From Natrinema hispanicum (GTDB lineage: Archaea; Halobacteriota; Halobacteria; Halobacteriales; Natrialbaceae), in assembly GCF_004217335.1 (NCBI RefSeq), contig NZ_SHMP01000011.1:1-64000 (forward strand): a DNA stretch of 64,000 bases. The letters are read 5' to 3'. The notes beneath the pieces were generated by a model that saw only the letters and a program-made list of their open reading frames with translations, searched no databases and had not been told where the DNA came from. Position numbers and translations under genes: made by a program. This document shows positions 31,700 through 41,674 of the stretch, in pieces. Numbering within the stretch: position 1 is the stretch's first letter; each line of letters begins with the position of its first letter.

Positions 31700-32170
31700 T
31701 ATCTAATGAGTGCTTTCTGACATACCGGCGATAGACGCTCGTCGTTTGATGGCCTCTCGGCCCGAGAGAGCCAGCGGCGTTTGCACCGTTGTACCCTAGC
31801 CTTCCTTTGGATGATTCTGAAGGTGCAGAGCGATCTAAAACAAATGCAAATCCAGTAATAGGGCCGTCGGGCTGTTTTCAGGCCATAATAAGGTCCTCGA
31901 CGAAACGCAAGATACGGTAATATGGCATAATTGTGCTTGACGAAGTGGTGAATGCCCCGAATTCGAAAGAATTGGTGTCGGATTCTAGGCGAGACTCGAC
32001 AACCGCGAATTATACCAGTTGATGGAATTTGCCGCGGTTCGCGGAGAATTCTCCTATATCTGTCGTGAACAGACGATACATAGCCTGCAAAGTGCATGAC
32101 GGGGATTCTAACCTCGTCGGGTTTTCTCTCACATAGAAATATAGCGATGATGGTAGTTCAATTGTAGATA
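31700..32170. other. Intergenic stretch, no gene supported
   Basis: About 470 bases. The only long frame is basic and rich in R, I and Y, unlike halophile proteins, so it is rejected. It is AT-richer than average in the middle. It follows the 3' end of the conjugation operon. Confidence 0.45.
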
Positions 32171-33682
32171 TTAGAACTCCGCTCCAGTAGATTCGGCTTC
32201 ATTCAGTTGGTCGTACATCTCCTCTGGGAAGGGGAGACTTCCCCAGATTGAGTATGGACATTGGTCCTGTCCAATACAGTACCGCTGCATGTCGTCGTTG
32301 TCGCAGTTCATCGGCAGCGGGATGTCGCCTCCGATCGTGTTAGAAAACTCGTAGCGGATCTGGTAGTCAGTGACTTGTTCATCGTACCATGGCCACCGCG
32401 AGAAGACATCCTTGAGATCTGCGACAATCGTCTCGAGGTCGCTGTCCTGATACTGGGGCAGCCACATTACCATCCGGGCGAAGTTGTACAGGTCCTTTCG
32501 GACTGGTTTCTTCTCGTGGAGGCGTTCGGCCATGTTCGCCATGCAGGGGAGTTCAAACAGATCCTCGATTGACTCGACAGTGAGTGGCTGGATGCCCCGC
32601 GCAGACTCCTGAATTCGATAGTGGTTCGTATTTTCGTGCTGCCGAATGGTCAGGCTCCGGTGGTCGCGCTGGGATGCGAGAAGATTCCCGAGACTCCGGG
32701 GACTCGAGATGCGATTACACACGTCTCGTTTCCAGTCCGCTTCTGGATCGTAGGCCTCCACTGCTTCAAACAGCTCCTTCGCCGAGTGGAACTCTCCCAG
32801 CGTGGTGACTTCGTCTGGAGCGTCTCGAATCGCATCCCGTAGCACACGGATGGTTCGCTCACCGGGATTCCAGTCTCGCCAGATCCGTTCGTGGTGTCCC
32901 GTCTCGATGAAGCGGTCGATGCGTTCTGTAATAGCCGACTCATTCGTCGTCAGCCACATGAGCTGGTCCTCCGTGAGGTTCTCCTCCTGGACTCGCAGGA
33001 GCTTCTTGAACGCCCGTCTGGCGTACTCGCGATACTTTGTGTCAAAATCGCCAACTGGCACGTAGAGCCGATTATTCTTAACATGAGTGAGCAGCTCTCC
33101 GACTTCGCCTGTCTCAGTGTCGGCGTGAACGAGGCAGTCCCTCGACGCCGCAGCCATCGGTATCTCGAGATATAATCCACCACCTAACTCCGGCATCTCT
33201 TTGATTCCTGTACAAACTCGACCAGGGTGTGGACCATCCTCTCCAGGATCTTTCGCGTACAGCACCTCTGCGATATCCTGTTGGAGGCTCCCGTCGCCGA
33301 ATTCTCGAAGGAGAGAGGCGAGGTTGTTGACGTAGAGCTCGCGAATGTCGTAGAGGACCTGCACCTTCCGCGGCGGAGCGTGCTCGAATTTCGGGTGTGT
33401 CTTGACACAGATTGCACTCAACGTCGCGAGCACAGCGAGTGTTCCCGGTTCGTCGACGAAGGGGTCCTCTGCAGTATTGGCCCTGACGTCTTCTTTGAAC
33501 GCCGCAGTCCCGAATCGGTCGAGGTCGTTCAACAGGTCTTCTGGTTGGTCTTCTCCATCGACGATGTAGCGATTGTAGCCCCGCGTGAACAGCTGGTTGA
33601 TGCGTGTCGTGCCGTATTCGAGCGGAAGCATCGCAACGCGGTAGGCGGTACGCTCGTCCTCGACAGGCGTCGACTGACTCAT
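32171..33682 (-). CDS. PriL-like primase large subunit
   Basis: 503 residues from the ATG at 33682 (MSQSTPVEDERTAYRVAMLP), which overlaps the stop of the PriS-like gene as ATGA. The C-terminal domain has the PriL iron-sulfur layout: LFELPCMANMAERLHEKKPV followed later by NCDNDDMQRYC and QDQCPYSIW, giving four cysteines. The N-terminal 330 residues are helical (RREDLTDEQL-type charged helices) and not assigned. With the neighbouring PriS-like protein it would form an element-encoded primase for priming the transferred or replicated strand; this is inference from the pairing. It is the last gene of the conjugation operon. Confidence 0.7.
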   Translation of the reverse strand: MSQSTPVEDERTAYRVAMLPLEYGTTRINQLFTRGYNRYIVDGEDQPEDLLNDLDRFGTAAFKEDVRANTAEDPFVDEPGTLAVLATLSAICVKTHPKFEHAPPRKVQVLYDIRELYVNNLASLLREFGDGSLQQDIAEVLYAKDPGEDGPHPGRVCTGIKEMPELGGGLYLEIPMAAASRDCLVHADTETGEVGELLTHVKNNRLYVPVGDFDTKYREYARRAFKKLLRVQEENLTEDQLMWLTTNESAITERIDRFIETGHHERIWRDWNPGERTIRVLRDAIRDAPDEVTTLGEFHSAKELFEAVEAYDPEADWKRDVCNRISSPRSLGNLLASQRDHRSLTIRQHENTNHYRIQESARGIQPLTVESIEDLFELPCMANMAERLHEKKPVRKDLYNFARMVMWLPQYQDSDLETIVADLKDVFSRWPWYDEQVTDYQIRYEFSNTIGGDIPLPMNCDNDDMQRYCIGQDQCPYSIWGSLPFPEEMYDQLNEAESTGAEF

Positions 33683-34563
33683 GACTGGATGACCTCCGGT
33701 GTTGCAGACCGAACGTCGAAGTTCGGGCACTCTATCGGCGTGACGATACTGCAGACGTCAGCGTGCAACGAGTAGGGGAGCCGGGCGACTCGACGACGGT
33801 CGGCGGTAACCACTGGATCGATGGGAATCTCGTAAGTGTCTTGCAGAAGGTCGTTCAGCACCTCTCGACTCTTGGCATCATATCGATGGGCAGGGTCGGT
33901 ATCGAGGAGATAGACGTGAACGCCCTGGCCGCTGTACACAACCATCGTCTCTTCGGCGTTGAAGTCGTCCTCGAAGATATCTCGCACCTCGAACCCGTAC
34001 TTGATGGCCCGTTCGATATCCGCGAAGGAATATGGGTAGCCTGCTGGGTCGGCTTCGAGAATCCCCGCGGCATCGAGCAGTGCCTCGCTGTCCCCTGCAA
34101 GATCTTCGTCCGGTACTGCCTGCATTGCTCGCTCTCGGGCTATTGTTTTCGCGTCGATATCGACGAGGAGCACCCACGGCCGTTCCCAATGATCAAGGGC
34201 ATAGTACACTGCATCGGGATGCGGATCTGGTTTGTCAAGCAGGTCGGGATCTGCGAGCGCGAAGTCACTCCGTCCGAGCGGGTCATTCCGCGCTGGGTGG
34301 CGAATGAACTCGAGGACGTCGTCGAAGTCGTGGAACACTGCTGAGGTCCGCTCTCCGGTGGTGTTCGTCTGCCAGGTGTCTCGTCGGATGAAGTCCTTGT
34401 CTGGAACTCTGTCTTTCCGTACCGGGTGAGGTTCTCGAAACGCGAGTGCGTACTGTTTCGGTCCCTCTGCTGTGATGAACGATGGGAGTTCGTCGACGTA
34501 CGAGGGGAACTCCTCCGTGTAGTACCTGTGAATCTCCTCGCGCGTAGCTTGGCGCCAACTCAT
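33679..34563 (-). CDS. PriS-like archaeo-eukaryotic primase
   Basis: 294 residues. The AEP catalytic elements are visible: VLLVDIDAKTIARE (metal-binding DhD at 135-137), VYSGQGVHVYLLD (SxH-type motif at 211-218) and TADRRRVARLPYSLH near 255-267. This is the small catalytic primase subunit fold. The start overlaps the end of the coupling-ATPase gene as ATGA and the stop overlaps the PriL-like start. A primase encoded inside a conjugation operon parallels TraC/SogL-type primases of bacterial plasmids, although the family is different. Confidence 0.85.
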   Translation of the reverse strand: MSWRQATREEIHRYYTEEFPSYVDELPSFITAEGPKQYALAFREPHPVRKDRVPDKDFIRRDTWQTNTTGERTSAVFHDFDDVLEFIRHPARNDPLGRSDFALADPDLLDKPDPHPDAVYYALDHWERPWVLLVDIDAKTIARERAMQAVPDEDLAGDSEALLDAAGILEADPAGYPYSFADIERAIKYGFEVRDIFEDDFNAEETMVVYSGQGVHVYLLDTDPAHRYDAKSREVLNDLLQDTYEIPIDPVVTADRRRVARLPYSLHADVCSIVTPIECPNFDVRSATPEVIQS

Positions 34564-37500
34564 GGATTGAACTCCTCATCGAGCTTGTTGAAGCTCCGAA
34601 TCGTCGTCATCCCTTCTGCGTCGAACGATTCGACGGCTTCCCGAATATCCGAGAATCGACGGGCTGCACGCCCACTCACACTGCTTTCTATCCGGTCAGC
34701 CTCTGCGAGCCGATCCAACACCTCGACGGCTGTCTCGCGTCTGTTGAACGCCCAAACAGCGTTTGCGTCCACCGCACTCTGCTTGTCGTAGTCGTCGACC
34801 GGCGCGTGTTTGTTGTTGCTCGGGAGTTCCGCTTCACCGGCCCACACGAGTTCTCCGTCAGCATCGAAGGCGGCGACGTCGAACACCGTCTCCTTGTCGT
34901 ATTCGTAATAGGGTTTGACCTGTACAACGTCGTCGTGGGAGTCTAACCACAGTTCGAGTAACTTCACACCGACCTTGTGCGGCGTCTTCTCTCCGATATC
35001 TCCCTGACCAGGTCCAACCTCGAGCTTCTGGCCAAGCAGTTCACGCCCTGCCGGGAGGACGGTGTAGTACTTCCGACTGCAGGCTCGTCCTTCTTCCAGC
35101 AGGTCCTGATCGATGAGCCGCTGCACGTCCAGGTCATCAAAGTCGTCCTTGAACAAACTCATGTGATCCAGGAGCGTGTGGTTCGGTGCGTCCCTGTTCA
35201 TCACGTCGAGGACACGAGTCAAGAACCGGATGTCGTCGTGAGTGAGCCCGCGCCGTCGGAGTTCGCCATCGGAGACGGTCACACCACCTGCCAGTACTGG
35301 CGACAATCCGTTTTCGTCGACGGCGTTCGTCTCCGCTTCTGTAGCCGATTCTTCTGACTCTGCAGACCCCATATTCACAAACAGCGAATCAATGGAGTCC
35401 GCGTCTTTCTCTTTCTCTTCGTCGGCTGCTGAACCACTAGCTGCCTGTCTGATGAACGCCGATTGTGTCGAGTCCACAGAGCTAGTCGACTCTACGGACG
35501 CTGACCGTTCATCGTTCGGTCTACTTCCCCAGCCCTCATCGTCACCGGTCTCCGATTCGCTTTGGCTCTCAGCAAGTCCGTACTGAGTCTGTGTACGCTC
35601 CGCCAGCCGTGGAAGGGCCACGGTTTCGAAGTGATCCGCCTGCTCAACAGAGAGCGGCTGGTCGCTTTCTGGATGGCCCGCTGCTATCGGGAGCGGCTTC
35701 ACCGAGAACGGGGCTGGACCTGTTTCCCCGAATGACGGGCTCGGGAGTTGGACAATCCACTCGCCACTGGGAAGTGTATTAATCCGATTTCGAAGGTCAG
35801 TAGGGCTCAGGTCTTCGTGGGCCAACGACTCAGCAAGGTCGCGCTCGATGGAGATGTTCCCGATGAGCTTCGTTTTGATGTTATTCAGGACCTCGTCGTA
35901 GGCACGCTCGCTTCGATTCCGGACCTGCCCAGGGAACTGCATCACCAGTCCCATGCTCAGGCCGAACGATCGTCCCTGGGGAAGCAACTGCTCGGAAACG
36001 AGTTTCGTTGATGCGACGGGGGCCGCCTCCTCGATGATGAGGTTGGTGAGGTTCTCGTAGTCCGTGTTCCCGTCACGTCGACGCACCTGCACAGCGTCCC
36101 AGAGATTACTCAACAGGAGGAGTGTGATCGCTCGCTGTGCCTCCGGACGGAGATCGCCCAAATCGAACAGGATCGTGGCGTCTTCATCGAGGAACTCGCG
36201 GAAATCAAAGCGATTGTCGATGTATTCGCCATCATCGCCCTGTTCTGGAACATGACTGAAGATACGTCGCAGATGTGCGTCTTCTCTGAGTTTATCGAGG
36301 CGGTTGCCGACGGCATCCATCGATACCTGGAACTGGTGGTCATCCTTCGCGAAGTGCCGCGTGAGCGATTCTTCGACGTTCCTGTTGTCTGCCGAAACTG
36401 GTGGAATAGTTCGCTCTTGTTGCATCCGGAGTGCTGCAGCGAAGAGGTCATCAAGACCGAAGACGTTGCTACCGTACTCCTCGTCGAAGAGGGCCTTGAT
36501 GAGGTAGCTGACGATCTCGTTGGCGACGAACGCCTGTCCGTACTGCTCGCGACCCATAATCATCCGCAGGATGTCGTGGAAGTGGTCGACCTTGTCCTGA
36601 ATCGCGTCCTCGCGGTTGCGCCCGGCTTCCAGCGCAGGCCGGATGTCGAAGAAAGAGAACGCAGGGACGTTCTCTGGAACGCGGAATTGGTAGACGTCGT
36701 CCAACCCGTTGAAGCGTTGGTAGTGGCACCGTAGATAGTTCTTGCACATCCCGTCGCCTTTCGGGTCAACGATGACGACGGGACCACCGGTCGTCTCTCG
36801 GAGAGACAGCGCGTCGTTGATGATTGCCTTCGATTTCCCACCGCCAGTTGACGCGAAGCGACCGTAGTGCGTCGTCAACAGATCCGGAGGTACACGGATC
36901 GGGTTCGGTCGCGGCTCGCCGTTCTCGTCGAGTGCATATCCAATGGCCATCCCATCTTGGAATTGCTGAATCAGATCCGGGTTAGGCCATGGCAACGGAT
37001 TCCGACTTTGTTGCTCGGCACGAGTGCCCCGTGTTCCCTCAACCGTCAACTGTTCGGAAGAGGGAACCAACACGAAGTTCGCGAGTTCTGCTCCACAGAG
37101 AACCAACTCGGATCGAGTTTTGCCTCGTCCGGTCGTCAGTTCGCGGTTGAGAAGGCGCTGCAGGGCGGCTCGTGCGTTCTTCCGCTTCGTTTTCTCACGG
37201 AACCCACTTTCGCGGAGTCGCTTCCCCTCAACCTCGTAGAACGGCCCGTCAAGCGGATCGAACACTGGGAGTAACGAATCCATGCGGGCATCGAGATCGT
37301 CACGAGTGTCCTCGGAGGGAACGCCGATCGCACGGATATTGGCCGTGAACGACCGTTTAGCGTTCTTCGCATCGATGAACTCGATTCGTTTCTCGACGGA
37401 TTCGCTGATCTGTCGTTCGCCCTGGTCGTTCCATTTGTCTTCGATCTCGAGAAACGACCCGAAGACCTCTTGGAAGAACGTATCCCGGCCGTCGACGAGG

Positions 37501-38372
37501 TCCTCTTTCCGAAGCTCCGCATCGGACTGCCAGCTAGATCGTCGTTGGAAGACGACCTGGAACGCGATCGGCGCTGTCGCCTCTATTAAGTGGTCGATCA
37601 GCGACGCGAGCGCTGCGCCGGGTTGGTCGACGGACGGAAAGTCATCGTTCGTCTCCGCCGCTGTGAACGGCGTCAGCGAAGTCATCCAATCCTGCTTTCG
37701 AACCGCGGATCCACACCACCGGACCCCAAGCGGAGAGACGGCGTCTTCCGCCGGGCGAGCCAAAATCGTCCCCTCCGGTGTCATCGTCGGCTTCTCAACG
37801 GTCGGCCGCTCCCCGTCATCTGGAAGTGCATCGGGCGGAGCGAGTTCGAGGACGGACTCTTTGACGGCAATGTGATGATCCGGTACTGTGGTGGATGTTG
37901 TACCGCCGTCGACAATCGGATCTGCTTCCGCTGGCTCGGGATCGGGGTCATCCGCTTCCTCATCGACGAGATCGTACTGTTCCGCCGGACCAAACTCGTA
38001 CTGAAGTTGTCCGGATTCGTAGTGCTCGACGAATTCCTGCGGTGTGAACTCGACCGGCTGGATGAGACGTGCAGCCACGTCAATGTCGACGCGTTCGATA
38101 TCGAACGTATCCGGATAGATGGAGCGGAGACGCTTCTCGAGCGTCTCGAGATGCGCATCGGCCCCGTAGAAGAACTCCACGGGGTCGTTCGGACCATCGC
38201 TCATTGCGAGGAACTCGAATCGGGGCGGTGTCTCACTGTGGAGCGGATTCAGCTTCGACCGAAGGCCCGATGACCCTGGCGTAGTTAGTTTGTGGAGACT
38301 GGCGAGGACACGAGGGATATGCTCCGGATCGAGTCGCTCAGACGTCGGCGTTACGCACAGATACTCAGTCAT
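34560..38372 (-). CDS. VirD4/TraG-type coupling ATPase with C-terminal nuclease-like domain
   Basis: 1270 residues from the ATG at 38372 (MTEYLCVTPTSERLDPEHIP), which overlaps the VirB4 stop by 8 bases. Residues 1-480 are a divergent region with acidic linkers. The motor domain has Walker A RFASTGGGKSKA near 505, IVDPKGDGMC, and Walker B NLIIEEAAPVAS near 777, then LVMQFPGQVRNRS. A disordered acidic stretch follows. The last 150 residues (VGVKLLELWLDSHDD, FDVAAFDADGELVWAGEAEL) have the D-ExE layout of a PD-(D/E)xK-like nuclease. Coupling proteins bring DNA to the type IV channel; the fused nuclease may process or select DNA, which is inference. Confidence 0.8.
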   Translation of the reverse strand: MTEYLCVTPTSERLDPEHIPRVLASLHKLTTPGSSGLRSKLNPLHSETPPRFEFLAMSDGPNDPVEFFYGADAHLETLEKRLRSIYPDTFDIERVDIDVAARLIQPVEFTPQEFVEHYESGQLQYEFGPAEQYDLVDEEADDPDPEPAEADPIVDGGTTSTTVPDHHIAVKESVLELAPPDALPDDGERPTVEKPTMTPEGTILARPAEDAVSPLGVRWCGSAVRKQDWMTSLTPFTAAETNDDFPSVDQPGAALASLIDHLIEATAPIAFQVVFQRRSSWQSDAELRKEDLVDGRDTFFQEVFGSFLEIEDKWNDQGERQISESVEKRIEFIDAKNAKRSFTANIRAIGVPSEDTRDDLDARMDSLLPVFDPLDGPFYEVEGKRLRESGFREKTKRKNARAALQRLLNRELTTGRGKTRSELVLCGAELANFVLVPSSEQLTVEGTRGTRAEQQSRNPLPWPNPDLIQQFQDGMAIGYALDENGEPRPNPIRVPPDLLTTHYGRFASTGGGKSKAIINDALSLRETTGGPVVIVDPKGDGMCKNYLRCHYQRFNGLDDVYQFRVPENVPAFSFFDIRPALEAGRNREDAIQDKVDHFHDILRMIMGREQYGQAFVANEIVSYLIKALFDEEYGSNVFGLDDLFAAALRMQQERTIPPVSADNRNVEESLTRHFAKDDHQFQVSMDAVGNRLDKLREDAHLRRIFSHVPEQGDDGEYIDNRFDFREFLDEDATILFDLGDLRPEAQRAITLLLLSNLWDAVQVRRRDGNTDYENLTNLIIEEAAPVASTKLVSEQLLPQGRSFGLSMGLVMQFPGQVRNRSERAYDEVLNNIKTKLIGNISIERDLAESLAHEDLSPTDLRNRINTLPSGEWIVQLPSPSFGETGPAPFSVKPLPIAAGHPESDQPLSVEQADHFETVALPRLAERTQTQYGLAESQSESETGDDEGWGSRPNDERSASVESTSSVDSTQSAFIRQAASGSAADEEKEKDADSIDSLFVNMGSAESEESATEAETNAVDENGLSPVLAGGVTVSDGELRRRGLTHDDIRFLTRVLDVMNRDAPNHTLLDHMSLFKDDFDDLDVQRLIDQDLLEEGRACSRKYYTVLPAGRELLGQKLEVGPGQGDIGEKTPHKVGVKLLELWLDSHDDVVQVKPYYEYDKETVFDVAAFDADGELVWAGEAELPSNNKHAPVDDYDKQSAVDANAVWAFNRRETAVEVLDRLAEADRIESSVSGRAARRFSDIREAVESFDAEGMTTIRSFNKLDEEFNP

Positions 38373-40572
38373 CGTTGTTTCCCCCCATAGAACCGTCATC
38401 TGTCTCGGCCGTGACGATGCCAGTATTGCCGTCGTTTCCAGTTGTTTCTCGGTATTCGAGCTCCGCTTGGAGTTCCTGCACATCAGTATCGGCTGCCTCC
38501 TCACCAGCGCCGGGAAGCGAGGAACGCCGCTGCTCGGTCGGGTCGAAGTCGATGACCTGCTTCTCCTTTGGCATCGCCTCCACGGTGATGCCACGCCACT
38601 CGCCGTCGACGCCGACGAGTGCCTCTGAGAACCCAGCATCCTCGTTGCCCGGAACTGCATCTTGCACGAACCCCATCTGTGCATAGTTCAGACCGAACTC
38701 ACTGGCCCACTGTTCGTCCATCCCGTCTAACCGATGGAACTGCTTGACCGCACACTGGTCAAGGATCGCTTCAGACTCTGCGTGCTCGAAGAACTCGTCG
38801 ACGGTCTGCGTGACCAGCCGGATCGAGAGGTCGTGGTGGCGGTGGTGTCGGAACACCGTCTCGAGGAACGCCAAGCTCGCGGCGTCCTGCATGATGTACC
38901 GCGCCTCGTCGATGTAGAACACGACCTCCTTGTCTGAAACTTTGGCCCGCTCGTAGACAAGCGAGATGAGCAACTGCATCGTCAGTGCGGTGCTGCTGTC
39001 GACGCTGCCCTCCTGCTGGGCGAGATCGAGGTAGATGACCTTCTCGTCACGGATGTCGAACTCCGACGGGTGTCCGAGATTGGCGTGCCGGCCATCTTCT
39101 TCGAAGGGACGAAGCTGATCAAGCAACCACGTCGCGTCGTCTTGGAGCTTCCCCGCTTCTTCGTCAGAGCGCACGACGAACTTCTCTGGGGAGTCGACCA
39201 TCTCCTCAAAGACGTCCATCATGTCCCGAATGGTCGGGCTCGGGTTGCTGTGTGTCGAGATGTCGTCAGTGATGCCGTTTTGCTTGTAGGCGCGCTTGAG
39301 TCCAAGTTCGAGCGTTGTCCGTCGATCTCCCAGTGTGATACCTCGGAGGGCGAAGAAGTTCGTCAGGAAGCTCATCGCATCATCGAGCTTTTCATTGAAC
39401 GGACTCGCGTCCTCACCCATCGCTCGCTGGACATGCTCAGGCGTCTGGCGAATCTCGAGTGGATTGAGCCCGAGCGTACCACCAACGGTGATCCGCTTTG
39501 CATCGAGTGCTTCGGCGACGCCAGCCCAGTTGTTCAACGGCTCGAGAATGATCCCGATACGATCCGAGCGCTGCTCGATCGAGCGGATGAAGTTCTGCTT
39601 CGAACTGAACGACTTCCCAGAGCCAGTATCGCCAACGGTGAACATCGCGTACCCGTTATCACGAGCAAATGGATCGATGACGACCGGACTCTGGTTGTCT
39701 TTGTGGATCCCGAACTCGACACCGCCCTCCTCGAGGATCGTCGCGTTGTGGGGTGAGGAAAGTAACGCGCCGACAGCACCACCGAGTGCAATGGACTCGC
39801 GTCCAAACACATTGTCGCCGATGGGTGCGGCGGACTGGAGTGCGAGATCTTGCCGACAGATCGCCGTCTTCGGCGTGAGATTCGCAGGCTCATCACGAAG
39901 CGCGCTTTTGACCGTTTGAACAGCATCTCGAAGCTCGTCTTTCTCGTCGGCACGCACTGTGATGAACAGACCCTGGCTGAAGACCTGCGCTCCGCTCTCG
40001 ACAGCTCTGTAGGTTGCAGCGGCCTCGTTCGCTCGTTCTTGGAGATAGGCGCTTCGAACACTCTGCTCGAGGTCTGCATCGACCTGGAGATCGTCAGCAA
40101 TGTCTTGGAGTTCGTTTCGGGCCCGCTCCTGGTTCTTTGGTGTGATATGGGCCGTGAGATCGAACTGGACGTCAGTCATCTCGAAGAGGTCGCTCAGGTA
40201 ACCATCGTTGGGATAGTCTGGGTAGTCAGCAATATACAGTGTCGACGTCCACTGCTCGCCAACGTGGGCCGCTCGCGTTTCCCACTCGATCGCAGCCGGC
40301 GCCGTCACTGTCTTGTGTGACTCGGCGATCTCATCGAGCAGTTGGCCTTCGGCATGCCCTTGCTCGAGGGTGTCCTCATCGAGGACATCCGAAAACTCGA
40401 CTTCTTCCTCGTCATCGTCGGTATACCAGTCCCAGAGGAGCTTCCCACTGACACCGAGAGCGATAACACCGAGAAGGAAGAGTGCCGCGCCCTCTGCCGA
40501 GGTTGGATTCGAGAGCCACTCGATGAGTTGACTAACTGTCCCATCTCCGGTCTGAAGGATCACGTTATGCAT
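38365..40572 (-). CDS. virB4: VirB4-type conjugation ATPase
   Basis: 735 residues from the ATG at 40572 (MHNVILQTGDGTVSQLIEWL). One hydrophobic segment near residues 27-46 (ALFLLGVIALGVSGKLLWDW) anchors it. The N-terminal domain is VirB4-like; the ATPase has Walker A MFTVGDTGSGKSFSSKQ near 312 and Walker B VVFYIDEARYIMQD near 553, followed by RLVTQTVDEFFEH. VirB4 powers pilus assembly and DNA export at the inner face of the membrane. It overlaps the 40565-41674 gene and the coupling ATPase gene by 8 bases each. Confidence 0.85.
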   Translation of the reverse strand: MHNVILQTGDGTVSQLIEWLSNPTSAEGAALFLLGVIALGVSGKLLWDWYTDDDEEEVEFSDVLDEDTLEQGHAEGQLLDEIAESHKTVTAPAAIEWETRAAHVGEQWTSTLYIADYPDYPNDGYLSDLFEMTDVQFDLTAHITPKNQERARNELQDIADDLQVDADLEQSVRSAYLQERANEAAATYRAVESGAQVFSQGLFITVRADEKDELRDAVQTVKSALRDEPANLTPKTAICRQDLALQSAAPIGDNVFGRESIALGGAVGALLSSPHNATILEEGGVEFGIHKDNQSPVVIDPFARDNGYAMFTVGDTGSGKSFSSKQNFIRSIEQRSDRIGIILEPLNNWAGVAEALDAKRITVGGTLGLNPLEIRQTPEHVQRAMGEDASPFNEKLDDAMSFLTNFFALRGITLGDRRTTLELGLKRAYKQNGITDDISTHSNPSPTIRDMMDVFEEMVDSPEKFVVRSDEEAGKLQDDATWLLDQLRPFEEDGRHANLGHPSEFDIRDEKVIYLDLAQQEGSVDSSTALTMQLLISLVYERAKVSDKEVVFYIDEARYIMQDAASLAFLETVFRHHRHHDLSIRLVTQTVDEFFEHAESEAILDQCAVKQFHRLDGMDEQWASEFGLNYAQMGFVQDAVPGNEDAGFSEALVGVDGEWRGITVEAMPKEKQVIDFDPTEQRRSSLPGAGEEAADTDVQELQAELEYRETTGNDGNTGIVTAETDDGSMGGNNDD

Positions 40573-41674
40573 CGATCTCATCCTCCCGGTGTGAGTGACC
40601 GATGATCGGTTGGTCGCGAATGACACGTTCTGCGTCGTCATAGTCGTGCTCGCGTCCGTTCCAGAAATCCATGTTCAGAACGAACAGCTCGACAGTGCTG
40701 AGCCGTCGTGCAGACCAGCCCGACGCTTGCTGGATGAACTCAGAACGAACGTCAGTAACCCGGCTGTCGAGTTTCTCGAACATCTTAGCCCGTCGCTCAA
40801 CGTCTGTGAGATCCTCACGACGAGTGACGAACGGGTTGAACAGGAACCCGATAACAGGAAATCGTGTGAGTTTCTCGGCGGGCGTTCCCTCGTCGTGGAA
40901 GCGGTCATAGACCTCGAGTGGTGTGACTTCGACGCCGATGTAGTAGCGAACCTGCTGGATACCCCGGTCGCGCATCTCGCTTGGCCTCGTTTCCCGGTAT
41001 TCCTCGAGGAGTTCGCGGAAGATTGGGTTCTCCGTGACGTCTTCATCAGAGAGTCGCTCCTCGATGTTCTCGATGATTTGTTCGACTGGGAACGATCGGG
41101 TTGTAGCGTGGAGTTTGAGCTTCGAGTTGAGTTTCTTGTTGGCGAACTCCTCGCCAGCGTCCTGGAGTTGAGCCCAGTCATCGGACATCGCGAAGTCCAT
41201 GTTCCCGGGATCGATCTCGATGAACGCCTCCATCGCGCCGTCGGCCCGCTGAATCGCGCCAACACCCGGCCATGCTCGCTTGATGTTCGTGAGATCCTGT
41301 GTTCGTTCGTCAGGTTTGAACGGCGTGTAGTTGGCAAGCCCGCCTTCGTTTCGTTCTGTCTCAGCTGCGTCTGTTGGCGCACTGAACGTGATCTGGGGCC
41401 GTTTGGCGTATCGATAGACGTCTTTTGCCCACGTCCACGCGTTCAGGTGTTGAGGTGAAACGTAGACGATCGCTCCACCAAACCCGAAGCCACCCGCGAT
41501 GAGTGGGAGGGCAAGGGATTCGATTCCAGTGAGTCCGGCGAGGAATAACCCGATGATTGGGAACCCAATCAGGACGCCAACGTCTCCTTCCTCGATGTTG
41601 AGATACGGAATGTGGCTCTTTTCGCCAAATTGATCCATGATACGCCGTGCGGCCGCGTCTGGGTCTGTTGACAT
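40565..41674 (-). CDS. PrgI/VirB3-like conjugation membrane protein
   Basis: 369 residues. Two membrane segments at about 33-51 and 54-72 (VGVLIGFPIIGLFLAGLTGI and LPLIAGGFGFGGAIVYVS) are followed by a large cytoplasmic domain (KRAWPGVGAIQRADGAMEAF, then AFIEIDPGNMDFA) that resembles the domain placed before VirB4 in archaeal and Gram-positive systems. Its position immediately before VirB4 matches PrgI/VirB3-type components. The start shares one base with the stop of the VirB6-like gene (TGATG). Confidence 0.6.
   Translation of the reverse strand: MSTDPDAAARRIMDQFGEKSHIPYLNIEEGDVGVLIGFPIIGLFLAGLTGIESLALPLIAGGFGFGGAIVYVSPQHLNAWTWAKDVYRYAKRPQITFSAPTDAAETERNEGGLANYTPFKPDERTQDLTNIKRAWPGVGAIQRADGAMEAFIEIDPGNMDFAMSDDWAQLQDAGEEFANKKLNSKLKLHATTRSFPVEQIIENIEERLSDEDVTENPIFRELLEEYRETRPSEMRDRGIQQVRYYIGVEVTPLEVYDRFHDEGTPAEKLTRFPVIGFLFNPFVTRREDLTDVERRAKMFEKLDSRVTDVRSEFIQQASGWSARRLSTVELFVLNMDFWNGREHDYDDAERVIRDQPIIGHSHREDEIDA

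Noticed and set aside
31699..32097. 132-codon minus-strand frame
   Set aside because: Basic, isoleucine- and arginine-rich product, opposite to haloarchaeal composition, with no motif.
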